Assembly (NCBI RefSeq): GCF_024806835.1
Contig: NZ_JANTYU010000003.1
Coordinates: 186,001-250,000, forward strand
DNA length: 64,000 bases
Direction: 5' to 3'
DNA from: Xanthomonas sp. 3793
GTDB lineage: Bacteria; Pseudomonadota; Gammaproteobacteria; Xanthomonadales; Xanthomonadaceae
Part shown: in pieces, positions 45,558 to 53,590 of the stretch
Layout of the letters: each line of letters starts with the position of its first letter
How positions within the stretch are numbered: the stretch's first letter is position 1
The notes under the pieces: generated by a model
Databases searched by the model: none
What the model was told of the DNA's origin: nothing
The model's input: only the letters and a program-made list of their open reading frames with translations
Made by a program: the position numbers and the translations under genes

Positions 45558-46055
45558 TCAACGCGAGCGCAGGCGCTGCAGCGGGCTATGCGCAGAGCTG
45601 CGCGCGTCGGCCTGCAGCAGGCGCTGGAACAGTTGTTCCAGCGGTGTCTGCGCCGGTCGCTCCGGCGGCGGCGATGCGCGCACGCCAGGCTCCTCGCGCT
45701 GCCGCAATTTGCGCAGTGGCGCCAGCGCATCGCCCGGCGATCCGTTGGCTGTCTGGTCGGTGGGTGCTGCGACGTGCATCGCAGGCGACGGTCGGTCGGC
45801 AAGCGGCGCGCCTGGTGCGACCGCCGCAACTGAGGGTGCTGCCGGCACGTGCCCCGGCGCCACCACAGCCTCCAGCGCAGCCGGCGCGGCCTGCCCCGTT
45901 GCCGGCGCCTCGGCAGGCGTCACGCCTGGCTTGCGCGGCGGCAGCTGGGTGTACGCAAAGTCGTGATATCCCTCGCTCGCCTGCGTCCCCAGACGCGCGA
46001 ACAGGCCCGAGACATCGTCGTGTCCCTGCGCGTTTTTGGTGTTCTTCGGTGCCAT
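45558..46055 (-). CDS. Small Pro/Ala-rich bcs-operon protein (BcsP/BcsO-like)
   Basis: A 165-residue soluble protein between bcsD and bcsA. The N-terminal ~45 residues hold the only ordered-looking part, D-V-S-G-L-F-A-R-L-G ... G-Y-H-D-F-A. This resembles the short motif at the start of BcsR/BcsP-type accessory proteins (helix, F-G/L-G, then Y-x-D-I/F). The rest is low-complexity Pro/Ala with a final amphipathic stretch T-P-L-E-Q-L-F-Q-R-L-L. Position and the motif argue for an accessory cytoplasmic cellulose-synthase factor. The exact name among BcsO, BcsP and BcsR is not decidable by eye. No bcsQ gene is present in the operon. Confidence 0.7.
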   Translation of the reverse strand: MAPKNTKNAQGHDDVSGLFARLGTQASEGYHDFAYTQLPPRKPGVTPAEAPATGQAAPAALEAVVAPGHVPAAPSVAAVAPGAPLADRPSPAMHVAAPTDQTANGSPGDALAPLRKLRQREEPGVRASPPPERPAQTPLEQLFQRLLQADARSSAHSPLQRLRSR

Positions 46056-46083
46056 CACAGTCCCCTTGCCCGATCGCACATGG

Positions 46084-46539
46084 TCATGCCGTCCGCGCCA
46101 ACACAAACAGGCGCAGATCGACGGTATCGGCCGGCGCGCTCTGCACCGCCAGCCCTGCCAGCATCCCCAATTGCTGGAACCATCCCTCATACACACCCTG
46201 CAGGAAACCGTCGCTCCATGCGGCCCCGTCCAGCGCCACGCTCAACGGCGCACCGCCATGCCGGATCTGCACATGGTCCGGGTGTTCGTCCATCGTGCAC
46301 TGGCCCCAGTCGCAGCTGTCCCAGATCGCGTTGGCGGCCTGTTGCACCTGGTCCAGCGCGATGCAGGGCGCCAGCCTGTGCTCGCGCGCGAAGCGGCGGC
46401 CGATCCGGGCCATCAAGGTGGCCAGGTCATGCTCGGGCAGCTCGGCGCCGAATTCCTCGGCCATCGCCCGCACAAAGCCCAGCCACTGTCGGGAGCAGCT
46501 CCGCGTGCGGTACAGCGACAAGGGGTCGAGTGCAGGCAT
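46084..46539 (-). CDS. bcsD: Cellulose synthase subunit BcsD
   Basis: A 151-residue protein whose size and pattern match BcsD/AcsD, the octameric periplasmic ring that aligns cellulose chains in Komagataeibacter. Similar features are the N-terminal W-L-G-F-V-R-A-M helix, an A-N-A-I-W-D-S-C-D-W-G-Q-C-T segment, and an E-G-x-x-x-x-W-F-Q-Q-L-G-M C-terminal part followed by a strand. No signal peptide is seen, as in other BcsD. It is the first gene of the bcs operon here and is followed 28 bases later by the small Pro/Ala-rich gene. Confidence 0.82.
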   Translation of the reverse strand: MPALDPLSLYRTRSCSRQWLGFVRAMAEEFGAELPEHDLATLMARIGRRFAREHRLAPCIALDQVQQAANAIWDSCDWGQCTMDEHPDHVQIRHGGAPLSVALDGAAWSDGFLQGVYEGWFQQLGMLAGLAVQSAPADTVDLRLFVLARTA

Positions 46540-46578
46540 TCAACAGGCTTCGCGAGGGAGGGACGTCACATACGACGG

Positions 46579-46598
46579 TTGCACTAAAAGTGATGCAA
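46579..46598. promoter_or_regulatory. Interrupted palindrome upstream of bcsD
   Basis: TTGCA, ten bases, TGCAA, centred about 50 bases upstream of the bcsD start, in an AT-rich island (46560-46690) that stands out from its surroundings and must hold the bcs promoter. It could bind a dimeric regulator. No clear -35/-10 pair was assigned. Confidence 0.4.
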
Positions 46599-46730
46599 GC
46601 GTGATGCCAATGTTAACGTTTGCCAACTAGCGATTGAGAGATGCATCTCACTTTTCCGGGCATTCCCTGACAGCGGCACACACTTTTTGGCAGTTAATGC
46701 CGGCCTGCGTCAGTCGTTGCCGCCCCCCGG

Positions 46731-47912
46731 TCAGGCGCCTTCGGGCATCGGCGGCAGACCGAACACGTCGCGCAGGTAGCGCAGGTAGCCGGCGTCCTCG
46801 CACATGCTCTTGCCGGGCGAATCGCTGAGCTTGGCCACCGGCTGGCCATTGCAGCGGACCATCTTGATGACGATCTGCAACGGCGTCGGTCCCAGGTCGT
46901 TGGTCAGGCTGGTGCCCACCCCGAACGCCAGCCGGCAGCGGGTGTGGAAGTGCGCGTACAGGCGCATCACCTTGTCGATGTTGAGGCCATCGCTGAAGAC
47001 CAGCACCTTGGTCTTGGGATCGATGCGATGGGCTTCCAGGTGCGCGATCACCCGCTCGCCCCATTCGAACGGGTCGCCGGAGTCGTGGCGCATGCCGTCG
47101 AACAGCTTGCAGAAATACAGGTCGAAATCGCGCAGAAACGCGTCCAGCCCCACGATGTCCGACAGCGCAATGCCCAGATCGCCACGGTACTCGCGCGCCC
47201 ACGATTCCAGCGCGGCGACCTGGCTGTCGCGCAGCCGCGGCCCCAGCGCCTGGAATGCCTGCAGGTATTCGTGCGCCATCGTGCCCAGCGGGGTCAGCCC
47301 GTAGTGCTTGGCGAAATACACGTTGCTGGTGCCCACGAACTGCTCGCCCAGGCCATCGCGCAGCAGCGGCAGCAGCTCGCCGTGCCAGTGCCGCGAGTAA
47401 CGGCGACGGGTGCCGTAGTCGGCGATCTTGCAGCCGGCCGGCATGTTGCGCAGGCTGCTCACCTTGGCGCGCAGGCGGCTGCGGCCCTCTTCGAAATCCG
47501 GCTCGGAGGTGTTGCGGAACCACACCTCGTTGATGATCGCCAGCAGCGGCACTTCGAACAGGATGGTGTGCAGCCACGGGCCGCGGATGGTCAGCTCGAT
47601 CTCGCCCGGGTGGGTGGCCGACGCCGACAGCTGCAGATACTTGCGGTCCAGATGGAACAGCGCCAGAAAGTCGGCGAAGTCCGGCTTGATGAAACGCAGG
47701 CTGCGCAGGTAGTCCACCTCGTCCTCGCGCAGGCGCAGCCGGCACAAGGCATCGATCTCGCGCGAGATCTCATCGATGAACTGCGCCAGGTCCACGCCCG
47801 GCGTGCGGCATTTGAAGCGGTACTCGACCTGCGCGGCCGGATGCTGATGCAGCACCGCCTGCATCATGGTGAATTTGTACAGGTCGGTGTCGAGCAGCGA
47901 ATGGATGATCAT
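46731..47912 (-). CDS. pncB: Nicotinate phosphoribosyltransferase
   Basis: PncB makes nicotinate mononucleotide from nicotinate, PRPP and ATP in NAD salvage. The 393-residue protein has the usual features: [13 protein letters not shown] at the start, G-T-S-N-V-Y-F-A near residue 200 (beside the histidine that is phosphorylated, in the M-A-H-E-Y segment), M-R-H-D-S-G-D-P near residue 275 and [10 protein letters not shown] near residue 305. It is monocistronic, between the cellulose operon and the xag-like operon. Confidence 0.96.
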   Translation of the reverse strand: MIIHSLLDTDLYKFTMMQAVLHQHPAAQVEYRFKCRTPGVDLAQFIDEISREIDALCRLRLREDEVDYLRSLRFIKPDFADFLALFHLDRKYLQLSASATHPGEIELTIRGPWLHTILFEVPLLAIINEVWFRNTSEPDFEEGRSRLRAKVSSLRNMPAGCKIADYGTRRRYSRHWHGELLPLLRDGLGEQFVGTSNVYFAKHYGLTPLGTMAHEYLQAFQALGPRLRDSQVAALESWAREYRGDLGIALSDIVGLDAFLRDFDLYFCKLFDGMRHDSGDPFEWGERVIAHLEAHRIDPKTKVLVFSDGLNIDKVMRLYAHFHTRCRLAFGVGTSLTNDLGPTPLQIVIKMVRCNGQPVAKLSDSPGKSMCEDAGYLRYLRDVFGLPPMPEGA

Positions 47913-48215
47913 GCGGCCGGATTATGCCCGCAGCGGCGGTGACCGCGCGTGCATTGGGCATGACCGGAGCGCCGGCCGCGATGCACCCGCCCTGCGCTCA
48001 GGGCGCACGCTCCGGCACGCTGGCCAGGTCGAAGTTTCGAGGGTGTCCGCGAGGGCGCATGGGGCCATCGGCTGTTCGGTGCCACGCACCAGCGGCGCCA
48101 GTCAGCTCCACAAGGCCACCGATCGCAGATCCACTCCCCGAGCGCCTGCACAGTGGGATCACCACTCGCAACAGCCGCGCCGGCTAGTCGCCAGGCACGG
48201 CCGCCCGTCGATGCA
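47913..48215. other. Intergenic region, nothing recognised
   Basis: About 300 bases between the GH113-like gene and pncB. It should hold the pncB promoter. No conserved frame, RNA or repeat was recognised. Confidence 0.5.
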
Positions 48216-49184
48216 TCAACGTGCTAGCACCTGCTGCGCCGGCTTGCCCTGCACGGTGAAGTCGCTGTCGCCCGGGCCGCCGGCGGCAGGGTCGGTATAC
48301 CAGCACCACAGCGCAATGCCGTCCACGCCATGGGCCTGCAACACGGTGCGCCACTGCTGCAGCACCTGCAGCTGCAGCTGGGTATCCACTGCGGCGGTAC
48401 GTTGCTCCGGGCTTTCCCAGGGCGCTGCCAGGCTGCCGCGCGCCGAGCGCAGGCCCAGTTCGGCCACCCACACCGGCTTGCCCACGCGTTGCCCCAGATC
48501 CTGCAGGCGCTGCGCGGCGGCAGTCATTTCCGCAGCGCGCGCGCCGGCAGCGTCGGACAGGCGCGGATACAGGCTGGTGCCGACCGCGTCGAACAGCGAC
48601 CAGTAACGGAAGGTTTCTGCATGCTCCATCCCGTCGGCCACGTACAGCAGCTTGCCGCGATAGACCTTGCGCACCGCCGCGACCAACTCTGGCCATTGCG
48701 GTGCGTCCTGCAGCTTGCGCAGTTCGGTGCCGACCACCAGCGCCTCGGCGTGCTCGTCTTCGGCAAGCTGCGCCAGCGGCAGCAGCGCCTGTCGATACGC
48801 CGCAAACCAGGCGGTCTGATCGGCAGGCGCCACCTCGCCGGCCCAGTGACCGGGCACCCACACGTGCACCTTGAGCGTGGGCTGCAGGCCGGAACGATGG
48901 CTCTGCCGCAGCGCTGCGCGCATCGCATCCAGGCTGCTGTCGCTGCCCAGCACCGGGTCGTTCGATTGCGGGTTCGCCTGCCAGACGAAGGCCACCAGCA
49001 GCGCCTTGCGCGCACCGGTGGCAGCCAGCGCATCCAGCGACTGCGCAGCGGCAGCGCTCTGCCACGGCGCATTGGCCGAGACCTTGACGTTGGCACCCAT
49101 CCACATCGGCGCGGCCGCGTTGCAGCCATTGGCCAGCAGGCACACGGCGAGCAACGCCGCGAGAATTAAAACGCGCTTGAACAT
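48216..49184 (-). CDS. Glycoside hydrolase lipoprotein, GH113-like TIM barrel
   Basis: A 322-residue protein with a lipoprotein-type signal (hydrophobic core then L-A-N-G-C, about residue 21), so it is probably membrane-anchored in the periplasm. The body is a TIM-barrel glycosidase resembling family 113: K-V-H-V-W-V-P near residue 105, V-V-G-T-E-L near residue 150 with the candidate acid/base glutamate, V-A-E-L-G near residue 240 with the candidate nucleophile, and W-C-W-Y near the end. It overlaps the upstream membrane-protein gene by 19 bases, so it belongs to the exopolysaccharide operon and most likely trims or releases its polymer, as BcsZ does for cellulose. GH113 members act on beta-mannans; the substrate here is inferred, not known. 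Confidence 0.78.
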   Translation of the reverse strand: MFKRVLILAALLAVCLLANGCNAAAPMWMGANVKVSANAPWQSAAAAQSLDALAATGARKALLVAFVWQANPQSNDPVLGSDSSLDAMRAALRQSHRSGLQPTLKVHVWVPGHWAGEVAPADQTAWFAAYRQALLPLAQLAEDEHAEALVVGTELRKLQDAPQWPELVAAVRKVYRGKLLYVADGMEHAETFRYWSLFDAVGTSLYPRLSDAAGARAAEMTAAAQRLQDLGQRVGKPVWVAELGLRSARGSLAAPWESPEQRTAAVDTQLQLQVLQQWRTVLQAHGVDGIALWCWYTDPAAGGPGDSDFTVQGKPAQQVLAR

Positions 49185-50557
49185 GCGGCGGACACCTCGC
49201 TGGTGGGCGCTGCACTGCCCTGCACGCACTTGCCCGTATGCAACGTTGCGTTACCGACGTCCGGCTGAAGCGCGGTGGCGGCTGCAGGGCCGGCTGGCGC
49301 GGCAGCGCTCAGCTGCGCTGCCACATGCGCCTGGATCGCCGCATCCGCCTCGGCCAACGGGGTCACTGCGGCCGCAGCGGCCGGCGTCGCCACGCGTGCG
49401 ACCGGCAGCGACACCGGCGCGGCCACGACCACCGCCTCGCCCTGCAGCAGCGACTGTTCGTCGGCAGGCGCCGCACGCATCCAGCTGCCCCAGCCCTGCG
49501 GTTGCACCCAGGCCGCGCCGATCAGGCCGAGCAGCAGCAATCCCGCAGCCTGACTGCGCTGGTCGGCCTGCAGGGCGCGCAGCAACAAGGCCGCCGGCAC
49601 CCACAGTAGCAACAAGGCATCGAAACCGGCCCAGCCGAGCGCGAACGAGAGTGCGGCCGCACAGATCACCGTGCCGGCGCTGGCCACAACGCCACGCATC
49701 AGCGCAGCGTTGTGCGCCCGCGCTACCAACGCCAACACCGGGAAGCAGGCCACCGCCGCCACGCCCCAACGCACCGCCGGCAACCAGCCTTCGGCCTGCT
49801 CGGCCAGCGGCAATGGCAGCGGACTGGCCGCGTGCCCGATGCTCGACAAGGTCGGCCACGGCGCGTTGAACACGGTCAGATTGACGTAGGCCCACATGCC
49901 AACCAGAAACGCAAACGGCAGATAGCACACCAGGTAAAACGAGCCCGGCGCCTTGCGCAACATCTGCGGCGGCATCACCAGCAGCAGCCACGGCGCCACC
50001 ATCGTCGACAACGCCAACGTCTGCAGATCCAGGCACAGCAGGATGCACAGCCACCCGGCGATACGCAGGTAGGTGAAGGCTTCCACCGGCGCCTGCAGGC
50101 GGCGCAGCGTGCGGCACAAGCCGTAGAACGCCAGCAGGCCCACGGCCTGACTGCCGCCCGCGGCGATCGGCAGCAGGAACAGCGGGTTGCAACCCACCAG
50201 CAACGTCAGCCCGCTGGCCCAGCCGCGCCCGAACACGCCAGCCAGATCGCGCCACAGCAACGACAGGAACAGCGCATTGGCAGCCACCGCCAGGAACGGC
50301 CATACCTGAAACGGCAGATCCCAACGGTGCAACGCCAGATCCACCGCCCATGCCAGCAACCCGCTGGCCGGCACACCAATGCCGGGCGTGGTGGTCGGTG
50401 CAACAGCGCCCAGCGACTGCACCAACAACGGCTGGCTCAGCAGCGACAACGCCACCACGGCCACCAGAAACGCCGGCAAGCCACTGTCGCGACGCGCTAC
50501 CGGCTCACTCTTCGAGTGCGGCGCGGCGTTCGTTTTCCGAATGCTTGCTGATGCCAT
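49166..50557 (-). CDS. Polytopic membrane protein of the exopolysaccharide operon (XagC-like)
   Basis: A 463-residue integral membrane protein with roughly ten hydrophobic segments between residues 25 and 360, then a 100-residue Ala/Val-rich tail outside the membrane containing two late cysteines. I recognise no catalytic motif. A GGGAGA ribosome-binding site precedes the ATG, which lies 53 bases inside the end of the glycosyltransferase gene, an unusually long overlap that implies coupled translation. Its place between the synthase and the glycosidase suggests a role in polymer export or modification. By order it corresponds to xagC of X. campestris, a match made from memory and context. Confidence 0.7.
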   Translation of the reverse strand: MASASIRKTNAAPHSKSEPVARRDSGLPAFLVAVVALSLLSQPLLVQSLGAVAPTTTPGIGVPASGLLAWAVDLALHRWDLPFQVWPFLAVAANALFLSLLWRDLAGVFGRGWASGLTLLVGCNPLFLLPIAAGGSQAVGLLAFYGLCRTLRRLQAPVEAFTYLRIAGWLCILLCLDLQTLALSTMVAPWLLLVMPPQMLRKAPGSFYLVCYLPFAFLVGMWAYVNLTVFNAPWPTLSSIGHAASPLPLPLAEQAEGWLPAVRWGVAAVACFPVLALVARAHNAALMRGVVASAGTVICAAALSFALGWAGFDALLLLWVPAALLLRALQADQRSQAAGLLLLGLIGAAWVQPQGWGSWMRAAPADEQSLLQGEAVVVAAPVSLPVARVATPAAAAAVTPLAEADAAIQAHVAAQLSAAAPAGPAAATALQPDVGNATLHTGKCVQGSAAPTSEVSAACSSAF

Positions 50558-52412
50558 GCGTGGTCTTCTCCCAATAGAACGGATTGCGGATCAACTGCCA
50601 TAGACCCTTGAAGGCGGCGATCGATTGCAACGCCCAGTAAAACGGTACCGTCAACGCGTACGGCGCCAACTTGAAGTAGTCGCGCTTGAACGCGGCCACC
50701 AGCGTGATGTAGATGAAGAACGCATTGGCCAGCAGCAGATTGACCATCGAGATCGCGGCCAGCCACGGCGGGAAGATGGCATCGAACACGCGTGCACCGC
50801 TCAGCACGCTGACCAGGCACAACGTCCACATCACCGGCACACCCAGTGCGATGAAGAAATTGCCGCCGATAAAGAACTGGAAACCCCAGAATCCCTTGAA
50901 CCCGGTGCTGCGATACAGATGCACCGGGTCGCGCATGTGCACCAGCCAGGTCTGCATGTAGCCCTTGAGCCAGCGTGAGCGCTGCCGGATCCAGTTGGGA
51001 ATGCTGACGTTGGCTTCTTCGAACGTGGTGGAATTGACCACGTTGACGCGGTAGCCGTTCTGGATCAGCCGCACGCCCAGGTCGGCGTCTTCGGTCACGT
51101 TGTACGGGTCCCATGCGCGCACCTGGCGCAACACATCCAGACGGAAGTGATTGGAGGTGCCGCCCAGCGGAATCGGGATGCGCAGGTATTCCAGCGCCGG
51201 CAGGTAGAAGTCGAACCAGAGCGTGTACTCCAGCGTGAACATCCGCGTCAGCCAGTTTTCGTCGGCGTTGTAGTAGTTCAGCCGCGCCTGGATGCACACC
51301 ACATCCTTTTCGGCCTTGCGGAACGCCGCCACCACGCGCTTGAGCTGATCCGGCTCGGGTTTGTCTTCGGCGTCGTAGATGGTGAGTAGTTCGCCACGCG
51401 CAAAGTGCAGCGCGTAGTTGCAGGCCTTGGGCTTGGTCTTGGGCTGCGATGGCGGCACCCGGATGATTTCGAAGAACGCTTCCAGGCCGAGTTTCTTGGC
51501 CGCTTCGATGGTGTCGAAGTCGTCGGCTTCCAGCACCAGCTTCACGTCGAGCTTGCTGATCGGGTAATCGAGCTTGCGCAGCGCGTTGGCCAGGATCGGC
51601 AACACCTCCGGTTCCTTGTACATCGGCACCAGCACGGTGTAGACCGGCAGGTCGTCGTCGCGCAGCGCGGCCACTTCGTCTTCGGTGACCTTGATGTCGA
51701 TGCGGTGGCGCGAGCCGAACCACACCAGCAACAGCTTCAAGCCGAAGGTCGCCAGGAAGCCGAACGCCACCAGCACGTTGACGGCGATCAGCGTAGGCAC
51801 CGGGAACAGCACCATCGCGATCAGCAATACCGCCGCGATCGCCCACAACGTGAACTTCTGCCCGCGCGTGACCACCTGGCGCGCCGAGTAGGTCGGTGCG
51901 TGCGATGCGAGCAGGTTCAAGGCGTTGTCGGTGAGCTGCTCGTCGGCGTAGCGCTGCAGGCTCCAGATGATGTCGAACTTGGCAGTGCCGACAAACCGCA
52001 CCTCTTCGTCGTAATGCGCACGCGCCCAGGCGAACAACGCCGGGTCGGGGTCGGCCACGGCCAGTACCAGCACGCCGTCTTCGCGCTTCCACGGCAACAC
52101 CAGGCGTTGCGCATAGCTATCCAGGTCGCCGGGGGTGAGCAGGCTCGGATCCGGCGGCTGCTGCACCAGATCGATGAACTCCAGCCCGAAGTGCGCGGCG
52201 ACGATGGCGTAGAACCGCTGCGCCGGTACACCGCGCTGGGCCAGGATCACATCGCCCAGGCGCGAGTTCCAGCGCTGCTGCAGCGCCAGCGCCGAGCGCA
52301 GCTGTTCGTCGGTGATGACGCCTGCCGTGACCAGCGCGCGACCCAACAGTCCACGTTCGCGACCGATGTCCGGCGCCCGTCCCAGCGCTTCCATTTCGCA
52401 GGTGACCGTCAT
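50505..52412 (-). CDS. xagB: Processive GT2 glycosyltransferase with N-terminal MshEN-like domain (XagB-like)
   Basis: A 635-residue inner-membrane polysaccharide synthase. Residues ~20-150 resemble the MshEN/GspE-N domain: L-L-G-R-A-L-V-T-A-G-V-I-T-D-E-Q-L, A-L-A-L-Q-Q, then R-L-G-D-V-I-L-A-Q-R-G, the paired motif that binds c-di-GMP in MshE. Two helices follow near 190-225, then the GT2 domain with V-P-M-Y-K-E-P, D-D-F-D-T, Y-D-A-E-D, T-E-D-A-D and Q-R-S-R-W-L-K-G (QxxRW). More helices close the protein. E. coli NfrB combines the same two domains; to my knowledge its MshEN is at the other end. A c-di-GMP-gated synthase is inferred. It is the second gene of the operon, 13 bases after the outer-membrane protein. 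Confidence 0.85.
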   Translation of the reverse strand: MTVTCEMEALGRAPDIGRERGLLGRALVTAGVITDEQLRSALALQQRWNSRLGDVILAQRGVPAQRFYAIVAAHFGLEFIDLVQQPPDPSLLTPGDLDSYAQRLVLPWKREDGVLVLAVADPDPALFAWARAHYDEEVRFVGTAKFDIIWSLQRYADEQLTDNALNLLASHAPTYSARQVVTRGQKFTLWAIAAVLLIAMVLFPVPTLIAVNVLVAFGFLATFGLKLLLVWFGSRHRIDIKVTEDEVAALRDDDLPVYTVLVPMYKEPEVLPILANALRKLDYPISKLDVKLVLEADDFDTIEAAKKLGLEAFFEIIRVPPSQPKTKPKACNYALHFARGELLTIYDAEDKPEPDQLKRVVAAFRKAEKDVVCIQARLNYYNADENWLTRMFTLEYTLWFDFYLPALEYLRIPIPLGGTSNHFRLDVLRQVRAWDPYNVTEDADLGVRLIQNGYRVNVVNSTTFEEANVSIPNWIRQRSRWLKGYMQTWLVHMRDPVHLYRSTGFKGFWGFQFFIGGNFFIALGVPVMWTLCLVSVLSGARVFDAIFPPWLAAISMVNLLLANAFFIYITLVAAFKRDYFKLAPYALTVPFYWALQSIAAFKGLWQLIRNPFYWEKTTHGISKHSENERRAALEE

Positions 52413-52425
52413 TGTCGTGGCGTCC

Positions 52426-53460
52426 TCAGAAACGCCACCAGGCGGCCACGAAGGGCCCGCCTGCAGCGCCGGTATTGCGGCCCATCACCGGCTGTTGGTA
52501 GCCCAACTGCCACTGGCTGCCACCCGGCGCGGTGTACAGCGTGGACAACTGCAGCTTGGTGAGGTCGTAGTTGGTGCCGGTGGCGACGAAGCCGACGCCG
52601 CCAGCAGAGCCGGGGACATCAAAGTTGCTACGTCCGTTGCCCAGGCCCTGGATCACGTTGAGCTCGCCCAGCAGCAACCAGCTCGGAGTCAGGCTCAGAC
52701 CGGTGGATGCATCCACCCGCACTTCGTCGGAGGCGGCGCTGCCACGCAGGCGCACTGCGCCACCCAGGTCGACGTAGCCGTTGCGCCCGCCAAGCGTGTA
52801 ACCGCGGCCACGGCTGTAACGCAGCTCCAGGCCGTAGTCGCCCAGGCCAAGCGCAGGATCGGAATTCGCGTCGGGATTATTCGGATGATAGGTCTTGCTG
52901 CGGCCGTAGGCGGGGATGCTGACCAACGCCTGCACCGAGCTGCGCCACACATCGTTCTGCGCGCTCGGCAGCGCATAGCGCAAGCCGATTTCCTGATCGG
53001 CAAAGCCGGTGGTCGTGGTCTGCTGCCGTCCGCTCACGGCATCGTGGCTGCTGAAGCCGATGTCGTTGAAATAGAAATTGCCGATGACGCTGAGCGTGTC
53101 GGTCAGGCCATGCTCGACGTAGACATTGAGCTGGTCCTGGCGACTGCGGCCGTTGCCATCGAATTGCTGGCCGTCGCCAAAGGTCGTGCGGTGATGGCTG
53201 TCGTCGAACCATCCTCGGCCATCGCTATGCAGCGCCTTGACGATCACCAACGTGTCGCCCTGCGGCTGGGTCCAGGCACCGGCGATGGCGCTACCCGGTA
53301 ACGCGGCCAGCGCGCAGCTCAAGGCGAGTGCCGACATCGCGGCCACCGACAGGCGGCGGGCGTTACGGGCAGGAGTAGACGATGCAACAACCGGACTGGA
53401 CTGCCCGGAGGTGAGGCACGACTGACGTACCCGCGAGCGCGGGTCGTTCTGTAAGGACAT
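52426..53460 (-). CDS. xagA: Outer-membrane protein of the exopolysaccharide operon (XagA-like)
   Basis: A 344-residue protein with an unusually long N-terminus: about 40 polar residues before a signal-type hydrophobic core (S-A-L-A-L-S-C-A-L-A-A-L-P-G-S-A-I-A). The mature part is made of alternating strands with many aromatic and glycine residues and ends in A-W-W-R-F, the C-terminal aromatic expected for an outer-membrane barrel. It is probably the exit channel for the polymer made by the downstream synthase. AGGAA precedes the ATG at 53460; an internal ATG 41 codons later would give a conventional signal peptide and may be the true start. Upstream lie three TGTGAT motifs (listed). Confidence 0.72.
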   Translation of the reverse strand: MSLQNDPRSRVRQSCLTSGQSSPVVASSTPARNARRLSVAAMSALALSCALAALPGSAIAGAWTQPQGDTLVIVKALHSDGRGWFDDSHHRTTFGDGQQFDGNGRSRQDQLNVYVEHGLTDTLSVIGNFYFNDIGFSSHDAVSGRQQTTTTGFADQEIGLRYALPSAQNDVWRSSVQALVSIPAYGRSKTYHPNNPDANSDPALGLGDYGLELRYSRGRGYTLGGRNGYVDLGGAVRLRGSAASDEVRVDASTGLSLTPSWLLLGELNVIQGLGNGRSNFDVPGSAGGVGFVATGTNYDLTKLQLSTLYTAPGGSQWQLGYQQPVMGRNTGAAGGPFVAAWWRF

Positions 53461-53510
53461 TTGTACGATTCCTGATGGGGGACCCGTTAGGGACAGGAAG
53501 CACGGGCTGG

Positions 53511-53561
53511 ATCACACTTCGCGGCGAAACGTATCACAGTTTCGCCCGCGCCCTCATCACA
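53511..53561 (-). promoter_or_regulatory. Three TGTGAT motifs plus an inverted repeat upstream of the xag-like operon
   Basis: On the minus strand TGTGAT occurs at 53516-53511, 53538-53533 and 53561-53556, spaced 22 and 23 bases, i.e. about two helical turns. TGTGA is the conserved half-site of Clp/CRP-family regulators. The central copy lies inside a perfect 8-base inverted repeat (GGCGAAAC at 53523-53530, GTTTCGCC at 53539-53546). Clp is a c-di-GMP-responsive CRP homologue in Xanthomonas reported to control xag genes, so this is a good candidate regulatory region; the promoter itself was not located. Confidence 0.6.
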
Positions 53562-53590
53562 GATTTATCACCAATTTAACGCCAGCAACT

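Noticed and set aside
46540-46730. Horizontal-transfer junction at the AT-rich stretch before bcsD
   Set aside because: The low GC covers only a promoter-sized region; flanking genes have normal composition and no mobile-element remnants.
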